64,000 bases of DNA from Apostichopus japonicus (Eukaryota; Echinodermata; Holothuroidea; Aspidochirotida; Stichopodidae), in the NCBI RefSeq assembly GCF_037975245.1, contig NC_092576.1, positions 30,606,611-30,670,610 of the forward strand, written 5' to 3'. Positions 10,761-21,960 of this stretch are shown here, piece by piece. Below the pieces are notes generated by a model, which saw only the letters and a list, made by a program, of their open reading frames with translations, was not told the origin of the DNA and ran no database searches. How positions within the stretch are numbered: the stretch's first letter is position 1; each line of letters starts with the position of its first letter. A program made the position numbers and the translations under genes.

Positions 10761-11430
10761 TTTGACTTGAAGTTGAAATGGTCCATGATGAATTCCAAAT
10801 TGGTTTTGATATTACTAATTCACACAAGCAGAATGAATAATATTTACAGTTGTTAACTTAAAGACACAAATAATTAAGCAGCATCACTTCTTAGGCTTCC
10901 ATAGAAGTAATAACTGCAATTAGTCAGACACAAAATCTTTATGAACACGCATGCATAAATAGACACGCATACTACCCAAGAGCTTACTGGTGGACTTGTT
11001 TTGCTATGTGTACGTGTAATGAACTGGAAGAATGTCTTCATTATCATAAATCAACATTTTTTTCATCAAAGGAACTTCCATGAGCATTTTGCATGAAGGA
11101 TAGACTATTAGTTAACTTTTAATATACGATGGATGGCATAGGTTTCTTGTGGGGTAAGATGGTGGCCAGTTGCTGGAAAAGAAAGAATTGATATTTTAGT
11201 AACATATACACAGCCATGGCATGCGTAACAGTTTAAAGGCATATGCCCCAATATTACAAAATACGAGAGGTGAAATCCTTGGTGTCATCATCAAAATACC
11301 CAAAATGTCCTAAACTAGCATATCACTACATTTAATATATGCATTCATTTAAGCAGTTTTTCTAATATGCCTTGGCTTATACCTTCACCATTGAAGTTTG
11401 AAAATATTATGTTGGTACTGTAATTCTCAA
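10761..11430. other. intergenic, nothing recognised
   Basis: AT-rich sequence without a readable gene or repeat boundary. Confidence 0.45.
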
Positions 11431-11433
11431 TTG

Positions 11434-11630
11434 CTACACTATTTGGGTAATTTGCAAAAAGCATCCATGTACTTTTTTAGCCGTAGGCATATACACTTGA
11501 TCCATTGTTCCCGCTATGACAAAGTCTGTTGATTTAGGCCCCAGACTATACAATAGGCCCGTATGCCAACTCATCAGGCCATGTTCATTCCAAATTTTGC
11601 TGCGATGAGTCGGCAAGCTAGGGATCAGAA
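11434..11630 (-). other. possible unrecognised coding exon
   Basis: Minus-strand frame from about 11620 reads SLPTHRSKIWNEHGLMSWH and continues to a TAG at about 11450. An acceptor-like stretch (TGATTGTTCTGATCCCTAG) precedes it on the minus strand. It may be a piggyBac leftover or an unrelated exon; there is no diagnostic motif. Confidence 0.25.
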
Positions 11631-11639
11631 CAATCAGTG

Positions 11640-12375
11640 AAATACACCAACATTTACAAATAAAACTTGTAATATTTGTTGGAATCTACGACTCGTCATA
11701 GGTTTCCTATGTCCTGGCGTTTCTAACAACCACTGTCTCGTCCAGTAGTTTTGCAACACGGTTTTGTTGACAAACCCCATTGCGAGCACCAATCCGAGCC
11801 AGGTTTTTAGTTCTGCAACTGTAATATCATGCCACTCCATATGCCTTTGTACTCGTTTTGTTGGCAAATTTCTACATCTCATTCAAAATAAAATCTGAAA
11901 AGAACAGACCGAAAACATCCACTGTGGTAAAATCCACATAGTTTGCACCATTCGCAACTCCAGGCTTGCCTGTGAATTTTCTAGGCCTACCTCCATCTTG
12001 ATTTCCTTCACCGTCGGTACTATTATTCTCGGAGTCAGATGATGAATTATTGTTAGCAATAGCCTGGTCACCATTCCCCCGATTTGTAGGCCTATTTCTG
12101 GGCCGCATTCTTTCATTTCTTCGTTGGTCAGCACCATTCTCAGATTAAGATGATGAATTATTGTTACCGCTATCATGGTCACCTGTTCCGCGAACTCTAA
12201 CGTTCGGTCGAGCAATACCTTCACTGTTATTACTTTCAGTATCGTCATTGTCTTGAGAAGTGCAAAAAAGTTCATCATTGTCCGTGTCCCAGAACCTGGG
12301 ATCGGCAATATCATGAGTCGCCATTTCAGTGTCGCAAATTCCAAAAAATCGTCGATAAATGCTTCCAAACAGCAC
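11640..12375 (-). pseudogene. piggyBac-type transposase (DDE_Tnp_1_7), N-terminal half, broken
   Basis: Read on the minus strand from about 12375: an acidic Asp/Ser/Asn-rich leader, then FTGKPGVANGANYVDFTTVD, VFGLFFSDFIL, and after a frame change WHDITVAELKTWLGLVLAMG, then LQNYWTRQW and MTSRRFQQILQVLF. This is the characteristic order of piggyBac transposases (F.G.PG, D.F.LFF, elk.flGl.lamG, YW, M...RFq.il). The catalytic Asp residues and the C-terminal Cys domain are missing beyond 11640, and there are at least two frame changes (near 11880 and 12145). I found no terminal repeats. Confidence 0.8.
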
Positions 12376-12576
12376 ATAGCCTTGGGCAGTTAGCGTTAAA
12401 TGAGCGTTATGACATCGTTTACCACCACCTCCATGTGGTGATGGCCTTTTGAGGATAGTTAGTTTTGCAATCTAGTCGTTTCTTTCACAGATGCGGAATA
12501 TTACATATCGTACATATTGAGGGCAGTTTTTTGAAAATGAATAATTAGGTATCGTACTAGACCGGCAGCCCAGTGC

Positions 12577-13146
12577 ACTTTGATCAAACGAACGAGGTAC
12601 CAATATCTGAGTATTGGAACATTTGTGGAAAAACCCAGTATACCCATAAGTGGATGTCTGCCGTGGTCGCTCTGCTGCATGTGGCCCCTGGGGCCGGTTA
12701 AAGGGGGCCCAAAAATGCATCTGATCAAAGGAACGAGGTACCACTTGAAACCAATGTCCACTTAACCATAAATGCCACAAAGTACTGAATGGCCTATGCT
12801 AGACAAATTTTCTGCTGCTAAGGGCCCGCCAGACGCCCCCAAATATGGCCCAAATGCCCATTAGCGTAGCATTGACCCAAATTAAATATGCAAGGTACCA
12901 CTCAAAACCGGTTTGGAATGCTCGGGTTGATCTTAAAGACTATGGAAATCATCATGCCACAAATTTTCTGCTACAAAGGGCCCGCCAGACGCCCCAAAAA
13001 GGGCCCATAAAAATGCATTTCATCAAACGAACGAGGTACCACTTGAAACCAATGTCAACTTAATGCATGAATGCCACAAAGTACTGAATGGGCCCATGCC
13101 AGACAAATTTTCTGCTGCTAAGGGCCCGCCAGACGCCCCCAAATAT
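12577..13146. repeat. tandem array of about 4 units, near 150 bp each
   Basis: The phrases ATCAAACGAACGAGGTACCA, CTTGAAACCAATGTC, GCCACAAAGTACTGAATG and TTTTCTGCTGCTAAGGGCCC followed by GCCAGACGCCCC recur at about 12577, 12720, 12890 and 13022 in the same order and orientation, with partial loss in units 1 and 3. The array looks satellite-like. The small ORFs it creates in several frames are not genes. Confidence 0.75.
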
Positions 13147-13400
13147 TACACAAGCAATGACCACAGATTAAGTGTTCCATAGGTAAGCATTTGCTGAAGT
13201 ATATCAAAATCTTTCAAAACAATGATATAATAACGACATCGTCTCTTTATAAAAAAGTGAGAAAAGTCACCAACCAAAAACTTCAACGTTTTCATTAAAG
13301 CATCGTTTTTCGCAGAATTTCTAAATGTAATTTCCTTAGTATTAACGATGTTGCCCACAAGCTTGACTAGTTTAGTTTCACTTGAAGTTCCAATAATCAC
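13146..13400 (-). other. unknown ORF, paralogue of the ORF at 14083
   Basis: 84 codons on the minus strand. It shares LKFLVG.DF.HF and a similar context (RY, L..., GT/GI-N) with the ORF at 14083-14355, suggesting two copies of one unknown coding segment on either side of the Harbinger fragment. The family is not recognised. Confidence 0.35.
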
Positions 13401-13636
13401 GTGAAATGGTATAAATTCTGAATTGTTGTGACTCGGATTCGAACAATAACATATGCTTACAACTAGTGTAGAAAAGTGCCCGAGCGGCGGAGATGTGAGT
13501 AAGACATTAATTTCTATGAATAGGTTTGACTCAAAATGCGGACTTGGACTGCTGTTATGTAATGTTCTTATGTTTATGTATGTTTATTCACTAGACAGAC
13601 ATGATTTCTATTTAATATTCACAACTGTGTCGCACC

Positions 13637-13993
13637 ATTCAAGGTCAGGAAGTTCCTTTAGTTATCCTGGGAGACCCAGGATGAAGGCCAAAAGCTTTTT
13701 AATTACGACGCATGGTCGTCGAAAATGCTATTGGAAGGCTTAAAGGAAGATGGCGTTGTTTAATGAAACGGAACGACACTAGCGTGGAAAGTTTACCGAC
13801 CCAAGTGATAGCCTGTTGCATTCTACACAACTTATGTGAATGAAGGAGGGATCATGTGAATGATAACTGGCTTGAGGAAGCGGAGGAATATAGGCAACAA
13901 CAGTTACATGAAGATCCCCATGACGGCCAAGATAATACCCGTGCAATTTCTTCCAGGGATGCACTTGTGCAGTATTTCGCGGGGGGAAATTAA
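13637..13993 (+). pseudogene. PIF/Harbinger transposase (DDE_Tnp_4), C-terminal fragment
   Basis: The plus frame reads GQEVPLVILGDPG, a TGA stop, a short gap, then [31 protein letters not shown], another TGA and a hydrophilic tail ending at the TAA at 13991-13993. LGDP is the second catalytic region and [13 protein letters not shown] contains the catalytic Glu of Harbinger transposases; CCILHNLCE is the family's next conserved block. Two in-frame stops and the lost segment between the blocks show it is dead. The N-terminal half is absent upstream. Confidence 0.85.
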
Positions 13994-14082
13994 TTAGGCC
14001 TATATATTTATTTTATGATATATTTGAGAAAATAACTGTAATAACTAGAAAACTTCATACTCAAGTTACATCCAGATTTTCC

Positions 14083-14355
14083 TTAGACGATGCTAGGTAC
14101 CTTTAAGCGAATTTGCTCGTTACATATGCCTTTTGCACTTAATTCTTCCCACGAGCTCCTATTGTGTACTTCGAGAAATTTCCAGAGATAACGGAGTTGG
14201 AAAGGGTGAAAATCTGCTCCCACCAAAAACTTTAACCGGAGTCCATTTTCCTTACAGTCGAGTACATTAGAACTTCGCATTATATTGACGCTATTTGAAT
14301 TTATCTCATATAAGATTTTTCTAAAGTAACAGTCAACAAGTGCAAACAACGGCAC
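14083..14355 (-). other. unknown ORF, paralogue of the ORF at 13146
   Basis: 90 codons on the minus strand with LRLKFLVGADFHPFQLRYLW. Similar in order and spacing to the ORF at 13146-13400. It could be a second open reading frame of the Harbinger element or an unrelated multicopy sequence. Confidence 0.35.
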
Positions 14356-14399
14356 GATAGTTTCGCCAGATTAATTAAGAACTGTGTCTCATCTTCCAC

Positions 14400-16180
14400 T
14401 TCAAAGGTGTCATTGTCAGGTGTCACAGGACAAGACACTTCTTTCTTGTTTGACTCTTTAGCTTATTTAGATTAAGATCTGTGTATTCTGTCTCACTTCA
14501 AAAGTGTGATTGTCAGGTTTCATAAAGTTTCAGAAGTTAAACAACACATTTCTGCTTGACTTTTATTGCGTAACGTGTGCCAGTAGAGTTGCATTGGGAA
14601 GTGTTCAAATATGAAGCAGGATAGGTAGATGTGATTGAAATTAATTTTGCGTACTAATTTTCTGTGCATGTTGAATGAAAAGAGCCCACCATATGCAACC
14701 TGTTAGATCCATTCAGAACTGCCTGAAAATTTTCATTACAATATATTTAGCATGTTGTTTTCTTACATGTCCTTTTCTCAAAGCGATTTCTCCCAACACG
14801 TCACCCTCTTTTAACTGGGTTTAATGTTAAAACTGCGATTTGGTAAGCTGCCAAGAAGAAATTTTACTATCAGTGTATTTTGTTAGTATTGCACTAAATA
14901 ATTTATGGCGTGTAGATTTAACGCTTTACGGTGGCACAACCTTTGTATAGCCTGGGCTTTACACTGGAACTAGTTCAATGAGCCTATCTGTTTTAGTAGT
15001 TATCAAATCAACATGCATATCTTTTCACATTTGCAGTTATTATTTTGTAATAAAGAGTTCAGCAATATTCGTAGTTGAACGTATTGCTGGAAGTTTTCGG
15101 TGTGTTTTTTAGGTCTAAAACATTCCACCTTTGTTAATAGATCAATTCATGGTAGCTAAAAATACATTCATCTCACCTGGTATCCTACGCATGACTAATT
15201 GAAGAAACAGTTTTTTGTACATCCCCTTACGGATCAGATGTAAGATTATGTGGTACATGATTCCTGAGCAACTTTTATAATTCATTTCTTTCTTTCTTTT
15301 ATAATTTTCTTTCAAAAACATTTTCTTTCAAAAACATTTCTTTCAAAAACTTTACTAAATGGCGGGAAATAAGTGCTAACACAACGACGATCGCGGGAAA
15401 ACCTACAAGTGTATCACGTCATCTTTCGTTCACCGTTATTGTTTGTTGTCTTTTCTCGTTGTTGTTATTTCGGACTATAATCTCAATGACGTGAAACGAA
15501 AAACTCGCCGGCCAGTCAAAATCCCAGATAATTACCCCCTCCGCCCACCCTCCCCCCAGTTAAACAACAGTATGCTATCTTCAAAAGAATTGCCTGGTAG
15601 CCCTTATACGTTACCATAAAAACAATAAATAGCTTTCAAAACATGTTTTGAAAAATGAGAAGGCTAATGTTGAGATTGACAGGGAAACGATTTTATGATC
15701 ATTTAGGATGGATATTTCAAACATTCTTTGAACAGTAGAGAACATTACGTCACCTTCGCAAATGCAGATTACGGCGTAACCCACGCTGCATACAGTTCCT
15801 ACAGTAATCACAACAAATACCGCATTTGAATACATTATGTTATTAATTTTTGGTGAACTTTTAAATGATATGTGTTTGAAAAAAAAACATTGAGCCGTAA
15901 AATATATAGTTCATCGGTGATTTCAGGATTTTTGTGTAACACGAAAGTTTGAACAGTATACTCTTTTGTTGTTTATCCTTTTGCTGTAAGTCGATCCGTG
16001 AATTTCAGCGATTTCGAAGAACGGCTTAGTATTATGTGCAACGCAATGTTCCATGCGTACGTAATGGTTGTGGGACAAAATCCTCCCCCTTGGACAATAT
16101 CCCGACCCCCAGACAATATCCCCTGACCCATATAAAGCCTGCCTGCAACAACCAGGGATGGCCCAGGTGTCACAGTCAAG
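14400..16180. other. intergenic, nothing recognised
   Basis: AT-rich; a short direct repeat of TTTCTTTCAAAAACATT occurs near 15305-15350, C-rich runs at 15536-15560, and ACAATATCCC appears twice near 16095-16125. No gene found. Confidence 0.45.
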
Positions 16181-16184
16181 GCAT

Positions 16185-16640
16185 GGGTCATTGCACTGGT
16201 TAGGGTATTGGTCAGTGCACCAGTCAGAGTACCAGTGAGGGTACTGGCCAGTCTAACTGTGAGGGCTCCTGGTCACTGTACCGGTTAGAGTACTGGTCAG
16301 GATACCAGTCAGGGGATTGGTCGGGAGATCAGTGAGGGCAATTGTGAGGCTACCTGTTAGTGCGACATTCATTGTACCAGTACTAGTAAAGGTACGTGTC
16401 AGGGTTTAGTGTCAGGGTTAAGTGTCAGGGTGCCTTTCAGGATACCAGTTGGGATAGCGGTCGGGGTACCGGTCGAGTTACCGGTTGAGGTACTGGCCGG
16501 GGTATGGGCCGGGATACTGGTCAGGGAGCCATTGAGAGTACCAGTGGGGGTAACTGTCAGGCTAACTGTTAGGGTAACGGTCGGGGTACTGGTCCGGGAA
16601 CCACTGAGAGCACCACTGAGAGTACCGTCATCCGGTACCA
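16185..16640. repeat. degenerate minisatellite, about 18-bp unit
   Basis: Runs of GTACTGGTCAGGGTACCAGT-like units with 18-bp (6-codon) spacing. Because the period is a multiple of three, both strands stay open: plus reads a VGV/PVEL-type Val-rich peptide and minus a Thr/Ser/Pro-rich peptide. This is a repeat, and I do not call a gene in it. Confidence 0.75.
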
Positions 16641-17359
16641 GGGACCGAGGACACAGGGGGAACGGGGGACGCATTTTTGTAGAGAATTGATGGGATTTTT
16701 TTATAGCATGCGTTTGAACAAACGTCGAATGGGGACAATTTTAACATGAAGACATGGTATGCAAATCTGTCACCAGACAATTCCCTTTTAAGGGATAGAA
16801 AATAGGACACGAAGGGGGACGATATATACCTTTTTACGAAACTGCCATGAATGTCAATTATGAATAGGATTTATATGGCTCGAATATGAAGTTGACACTT
16901 TGTAAAAATGAAATATAGTCTAGTAAAGGAGAGTAACCTGCCACAGTTAACAAGTGAAACATGCATATAAAAAAGTCATGAAAAGAATGCTTGCTTGTAA
17001 CCATAAAAGTACTCTGTGATAATAGCCTCAATCACATACCAAAGAAAATAAAGTGGGTTCTTAAAATTTGGTTAAAAAAAAGGATATTTACAAACAAAAT
17101 ACATATCTACTTGTGCAAGTGAATGTAAAGACTAGGCAGTCGCTCCCTGGAAAGAACAGAGACCCTATAATCTTGGGTCACTCCTTTGATAATCGTGACT
17201 GGGTCCAGGAGCATTCTGGTCTCCAGTGGTTTCATCAGGCATATAATTGGGATGAGCAAATGGTCCCGGTGGGTGGCGTATTGGGATAACCAAATGCAGA
17301 ACTGTTGGGGTATCGTCTATAATGAAAGGCAGTTGGTTGGCATGGTGCGAAAATGGTTG

Positions 17360-17508
17360 TCAATGCTGCGATGGACCTCTGACATTCAGCATCGACACTG
17401 TTGTTGGCCATTCTGTCGCTGCTGGTGTGGGTGGTCTTTGGGCAGCTACCATGCTAGTCATGGTTGCCATGAAGTTTGTCAGACTGTCTACAAGCTTTTT
17501 CTCTTGAG
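17360..17508 (-). CDS. terminal exon of a spliced gene fragment (exon B)
   Basis: Minus strand: after an acceptor (GTGAGTCGCTAG) the exon reads AQEKKLVDSLTNFMATMTSM and continues to GPSQH and a TGA stop. Joined to exon A (18777-18836) the frame continues without interruption across the splice, giving ...RRKRTALA|AQEKKLVDSL. The sequence after the stop (to about 17170) still looks coding-like (FHYRRYPNSSAFGYPNTPP), which suggests a premature stop or an alternative tail. A helical Glu/Lys-rich segment after a basic Pro-rich linker is common in Myb/SANT-type accessory proteins, but there is no diagnostic motif. Upstream exons are not visible. Confidence 0.45.
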
Positions 17509-17605
17509 CTAGCGACTCACAAAGAAAGAAATGTACTATTACAGAAACGCCATACATATCCAAGAATCAGACCGCCAAAAAAAAATTAATTTGCTTCCAT
17601 TTTTA

Positions 17606-17642
17606 TTAGCTCATACCAGCATGCTGGTGTGAGCTAATAAAA
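17606..17642. repeat. palindrome/hairpin at the head of a dispersed repeat
   Basis: TTTATTAGCTCATACCAGCA is followed directly by TGCTGGTGTGAGCTAATAAA, an almost perfect 20-bp inverted repeat with no loop. Downstream text (GGTCAAATGTCATTTAGG, ATATCTCAATCTC) resembles the AGGTCA repeat family. It lies in the intron between the exons at 17.5 and 18.8 kb. Confidence 0.75.
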
Positions 17643-18776
17643 TTGCTTCCGTTCGTACAGTGTATGGCCAGTTATAATGAAACTTGGTCACAACGTTTCT
17701 CGGGATGAGGGTTAGGAGGGGTGTTGGGAAAATTGAGGTCAAATGTCATTTAGGGGGTCATTGTTTGTAATATTTTCAAATATCTCAATCTCAAGATTTT
17801 CATGGATGATATTCAAAGTTGAACTGATGATTGTTGGATTGTGTATGAATTAGGTGATGCCTAATAATTTTTCATCAAAAGTTAATCCTCATTAATCCTG
17901 ATTGTTTAAAAAAATCTCAGCCTTCACTTTTTTCAAAAACTCCTTTAATTTGTCTCCCAGTCTCTGCAGTGTTTGTTTACATTTGTGGTTTAGCTCTGCA
18001 GAGGCTGTTAGTGGAATTAAAGCAGGATTGGGAGTTGTAATTAACTGTTGAACTTTAAGCATGAGAGCCCTATAGCCAATCAAAATTTTGGGAAGGAGTG
18101 CTTGTGAAGTAATATGTCTGCTCAGGTAGAGGGGAGAAAGTTTAACAGGGACGGTCAGTGGTATTGTTTGAGAGAGTGGGTAAAATAGGATTTAAAGTGG
18201 GAAAATAGGAATTATAGCCAGTGTTGTGGCCAGGATTCTGCTAACGGAGGTGGGGGGGGCTCGAAAAGGTATGAGCTTCTGCACCATTGGTGCTCTAGTT
18301 AATTACCCAAATCTCCAAATTTAATCTAAATGTAAACCTAGTTACTTTGAAAACGATCACAAAATGAATACCTACACATGTCACTTCAAGAAGACAAATG
18401 TTTGTAGATATGACACTAATTGAAATTAACAACACAAAAACAGCTTTAGAGCGAATATATAATACTGCAGGTTTAGAATAAAAGGTTCACATGTTAACGT
18501 AATTCATCACACAGACTTGACAGTAATATTTATGAGATGAATAAGAATACAAGCATGGTTACGTTCATCACTGGACGATGTTTACCCAACCAACTTTAAT
18601 TTTTAATGCGACTTGTTACTGTTACAAGTTACGATATCTGTACGCTATACTAGTTGCAATCGAAGTTTGCATTAGCCACCTCTCCTTAAATAATATTTCA
18701 ACTTATTCAATCTTGAACAAGAAATGTAGCAACGCCCCTGCACATATATCTCAACAGAAAACTATGTAATCTCTAC

Positions 18777-18836
18777 CTGCTAAAGCTGTTCGCTTTCGTC
18801 TTGGAGCACTTGGACCTGGTTCCAATTCGGCTGGTT
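18777..18836 (-). CDS. internal 60-nt exon of a spliced gene fragment (exon A)
   Basis: Minus strand: acceptor TTTCTTCACAG, 60 nt of coding sequence (PAELEPGPSAPRRKRTALA), donor CAG|GTAGAG. Phase matches exon B exactly. It encodes a Pro-rich linker ending in a basic RRKR cluster that could be a nuclear localisation signal. Confidence 0.45.
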
Positions 18837-19430
18837 CTGTGAAGAAATAAATGAATATTAAATACCAGAATATTTACTCTTCCTCACTTCCTCCATGACA
18901 AACTATGGGATACATGGGAAAATCAGAGTACAACATGAAACTATAACACCCATCGCCCTACCGGGACTAAAGGTTAGGCCTTGCAACTTCGAATATACGG
19001 TACATGCAAAGACAAATAATTTCGTTGATAGTGGCATATTTGGAAATTAATTTGAAATAAAGTAATCACGTGTTTTCTTAATACATTGTGTTCCGTCCAT
19101 GGAATATAGCAGCTTCCCGTTGTCTATAACCCGCCCATGCATACACGTTTTTCACTTGTGCATTCGTTGGTCGTTCTATGACCCGCTTCTGCATTTAGTT
19201 TTGTTTTTGGCCATCCCGCATAAAACAAAAGACGTTCAGATGTGATATTTATTCTGTCAGCTAAATGTTAATTTTCGTCATAACAGTGTGGAGAGCACCA
19301 GTTTTATGATATACAAAGGGGCAGGATGTTACAGAAACATATTAATCCTATGCAAGTAAAAATGTCTACTTTGTAGTAAAAACATAATTTGTTAGTGCGA
19401 ATTAATAGTTTGCAACAACAACTAAATTTT

Positions 19431-20840
19431 AGTTCAGTAAAGTTTTATTCCATGGCACCAATGCACAGTGGCGTCATGACAACGATGCCCGGGTGGGGAC
19501 TCGTTCCCCCGCCCTACCCTCAAAAAATATTTCAGAGGATTCATTTCTCAGCATATCTCAGCATGATTTGTGCATGTTTTGCTGATGTACCGGTAGTTTC
19601 TTTTTCTCTGATACCATAATAATAATTTACATTACTTGTGTAGACCTACAGTACCAATAGAACTTGTGTGTTTATTTATACACACGTATCCTACCAACAT
19701 GAATTGTATTTATTTACGTAAAATAACAAATTTTCAACACATTTCAGTGATTGTTTTGTTTTCTTCAACACTTTCGAAACGGGCATAGAACTTTTTCTCG
19801 CAATATATACGTCAAATGATCTAAAGCCTGTCCCTCTCCATGTTCACCCCGTCCCTTCCACCATTACAACCATCATTCGTTCCTTTATGATTTTACATGA
19901 CACAGACAGAAAACATCACAACAACGACAAGACAAAATGCATGTTCAAGAGAGGAGAAAAAGGCGCTCTTTCTGGAGAATTTGATGGCCCTGAAAAGAGT
20001 CGTTTGATATATACAGGGTTGACCTCCTGGTGGTTTAATGTCCCGTGGCCTTTCCTCCGACTTCCAGCACAACTAGCAGAACCTAACCCTATCTTTCCAA
20101 ATAAAAGTTGATCATGCTTTTTAGATCGTCTAGGGTGTATGGTTTTAATTCCGACCACAGACAGTGCTTCAGCTCATGCCAGAGCATCTCGATGGGGTTC
20201 AAGTCAGGACTCTCGGCTGGCGTGGGCCACCATGGTATCTGGTTTGCGTCCATGAACGATTTTATGAAGCCCTTTGTTTGTTTTGGGTCGTTATCCTGAA
20301 TGAAACGATAACCACCATCCGAAAAGCTTTTCTCACGAACGGCAGCAGTCCATTGTGGAGAATTTCTTCGCACCTCTCTCAGATATACCTGCCCAAACGT
20401 GTACTTTGGTTGGGTGCTTTGGTCTTCCGATCAGTTCCGGGGCTTTCTCCTGAACTGTAGTTTAGCCGTGTGGTCTAATTCCACAGAACATTCGTCAGTG
20501 AAGATTGCGTGGGAGAAATCCTTATTTTGAATGCAACGAATTGCGTATTCAAGACGAGCGGTCTGGTTTACGCGGTGAATCAGTTGAGCGAATCTTGACT
20601 TAGTGCACACCCAGTTTAATTTTTTTTGTCGAACACTTCCAATGGAACTCAGGTGCAATGGACCAAACTTAGGAAGTCGCCGGCGGCGAGGCAGATCCCA
20701 AATAGTGCCATGTATCTCCCACTTTCCTAGTAAATTTCTTACTGTTTTCGGGTGAAAAACATATCCCTTTTCAGCTAAAATTGCTAAAATTGATAAAATT
20801 GATAAGTTAACTAATCTCGGCAAATAACTGATCATGTCAC
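19431..20840 (-). mobile_element. Tc1/mariner element, copy 1
   Basis: The whole stretch is collinear with 46545-48048: the same noncoding block (CCATGGCACCAATGCACAGT, GATGTACCGGTAGTTTCTTT) precedes a Tc1 transposase on the minus strand. I could not fix the terminal inverted repeats or a TA duplication, so the ends are approximate. Confidence 0.7.
20089..20835 (-). pseudogene. Tc1-type transposase (DD34E), copy 1, frameshifted
   Basis: From the ATG at 20835: ISYLPRL..., then KTVRNLLGKWEIHGTIWDLP (helix-turn-helix and linker), RRRRLPKFG, IFTDECSVELDHTAK with the first catalytic Asp, a frame change near 20431, then FIQDNDPKQTKGF with the second catalytic Asp and ESPDLNPIEMLWHELK with the catalytic Glu. 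The spacing is that expected for Tc1 (DD34E). The frame change and a lost block after FRRKP make it inactive. Confidence 0.9.
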
Positions 20841-21111
20841 GGCCTTCAGTATAGCTACTGTAGCCAGGCTTCAGCTAGACGAGTGCCAGAATCGCCGGCA
20901 ACTCAGTGAAAGAAATGGAATTAAAGGCTTCCGTATTAAAGGCTTCCGTGGCCGCAGCCCACGGGTCGTGCTATAGTGTGACAACGTGTTGTTATTATCC
21001 TCTGTTCAGAATGACGTCATCGCAGATGTCATTCGTTCTCCGTGGAAAACTTCAGGACACGGCTCACTAATTGTACATAATTGTTAACGTTTCTCGCTTG
21101 TTTATTAATGA

Positions 21112-21320
21112 ATGTTGTTATTTCTAATTAACGAAGTTTCACTATTTCAACGATCGGTGAAAGAGAAAACACAGTTCGATAACTGTGAACTGATCGTACC
21201 ATACACGGTAGCCAAGACGGTGTCATCTGCGGAATGCTCAATATCGGCATTTGATAATGCGACGCTGGATGGCAAGTTAACTACATTAGCGGAGTATCTC
21301 AGTATAGAGTGAACATGATG
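21112..21320 (+). other. possible short coding remnant
   Basis: Plus frame LIVPYTVAKTVSSAECSISA is followed by DNATLDGKLTTLAEYLSIE and a stop. Codon-like texture but no recognised family. Confidence 0.2.
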
Positions 21321-21825
21321 GATCCGCATCGACTACTTCCGAAGAAATCTGTGAAACGCAAACGGAAGAAAATACTGTAGCAGAAAGCTACGACTTTTCC
21401 TTAGTGAGATACGTTTCGTTCCCTCAGGGGTTACATCTATTGCGCTCCGCGGAGGTAACGAGAGATGTTTATCCGGAACAGGAACTGATTACGTAATTTT
21501 GCTATATCGATGTATTCCCGTGACTGGCACAGGCAGGCATGGCGGTGGGTGTGTGAGTCGATCCCATTGGTCGCAACTCATCGTAGTTATATACAGGTAG
21601 TCCCTGATTGGTCTAAGCTTCTTTTTTTTTACAGTTTATGTACGGACGTGTGTATACGGGGGTTATTTCGGGGGTATTTAATGAAGGCTTCTTTCGTAAA
21701 TGAGAATCGGAGAGTCGGTCGAGTGCAAGACGAGGAACTTTCCTTCCGTCGGCTCGTGGTAAAACCTTTGATATTTGCCGAAGTCCAAACAAATGTGTTT
21801 AAGCATTTTAGAGTGCCCGCATCTC

Positions 21826-21960
21826 TGCGCTGCCCGAGTCCAGCGGATTGCCCGACACCTGCGCTGCCCGAGTCAAGCGGAATGCCCGAAGCCTGTGCTG
21901 CCCGACAACCGGTGGATTGCCGACGTCTAGACTGCCCGACCTTTGCGCAGCCCCAGTGTT
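21826..21960. repeat. short degenerate tandem repeat, about 35-bp unit
   Basis: CTGCGCTGCCCGAGTC(C/A)AGCGG followed by A/GATTGCCCGA is repeated about four times with decay. It makes part of the 179-codon plus-strand frame at 21510-22049 Cys/Pro-rich, which therefore need not be a gene. Confidence 0.6.

Noticed and set aside
13425-13450. Possible tRNA T-arm (GGATTCGAAC)
   Set aside because: No matching anticodon or D arm in the flanking 80 bases.
16399-16690. Overlapping 91- and 93-codon ORFs on both strands
   Set aside because: Product of the 18-bp minisatellite.
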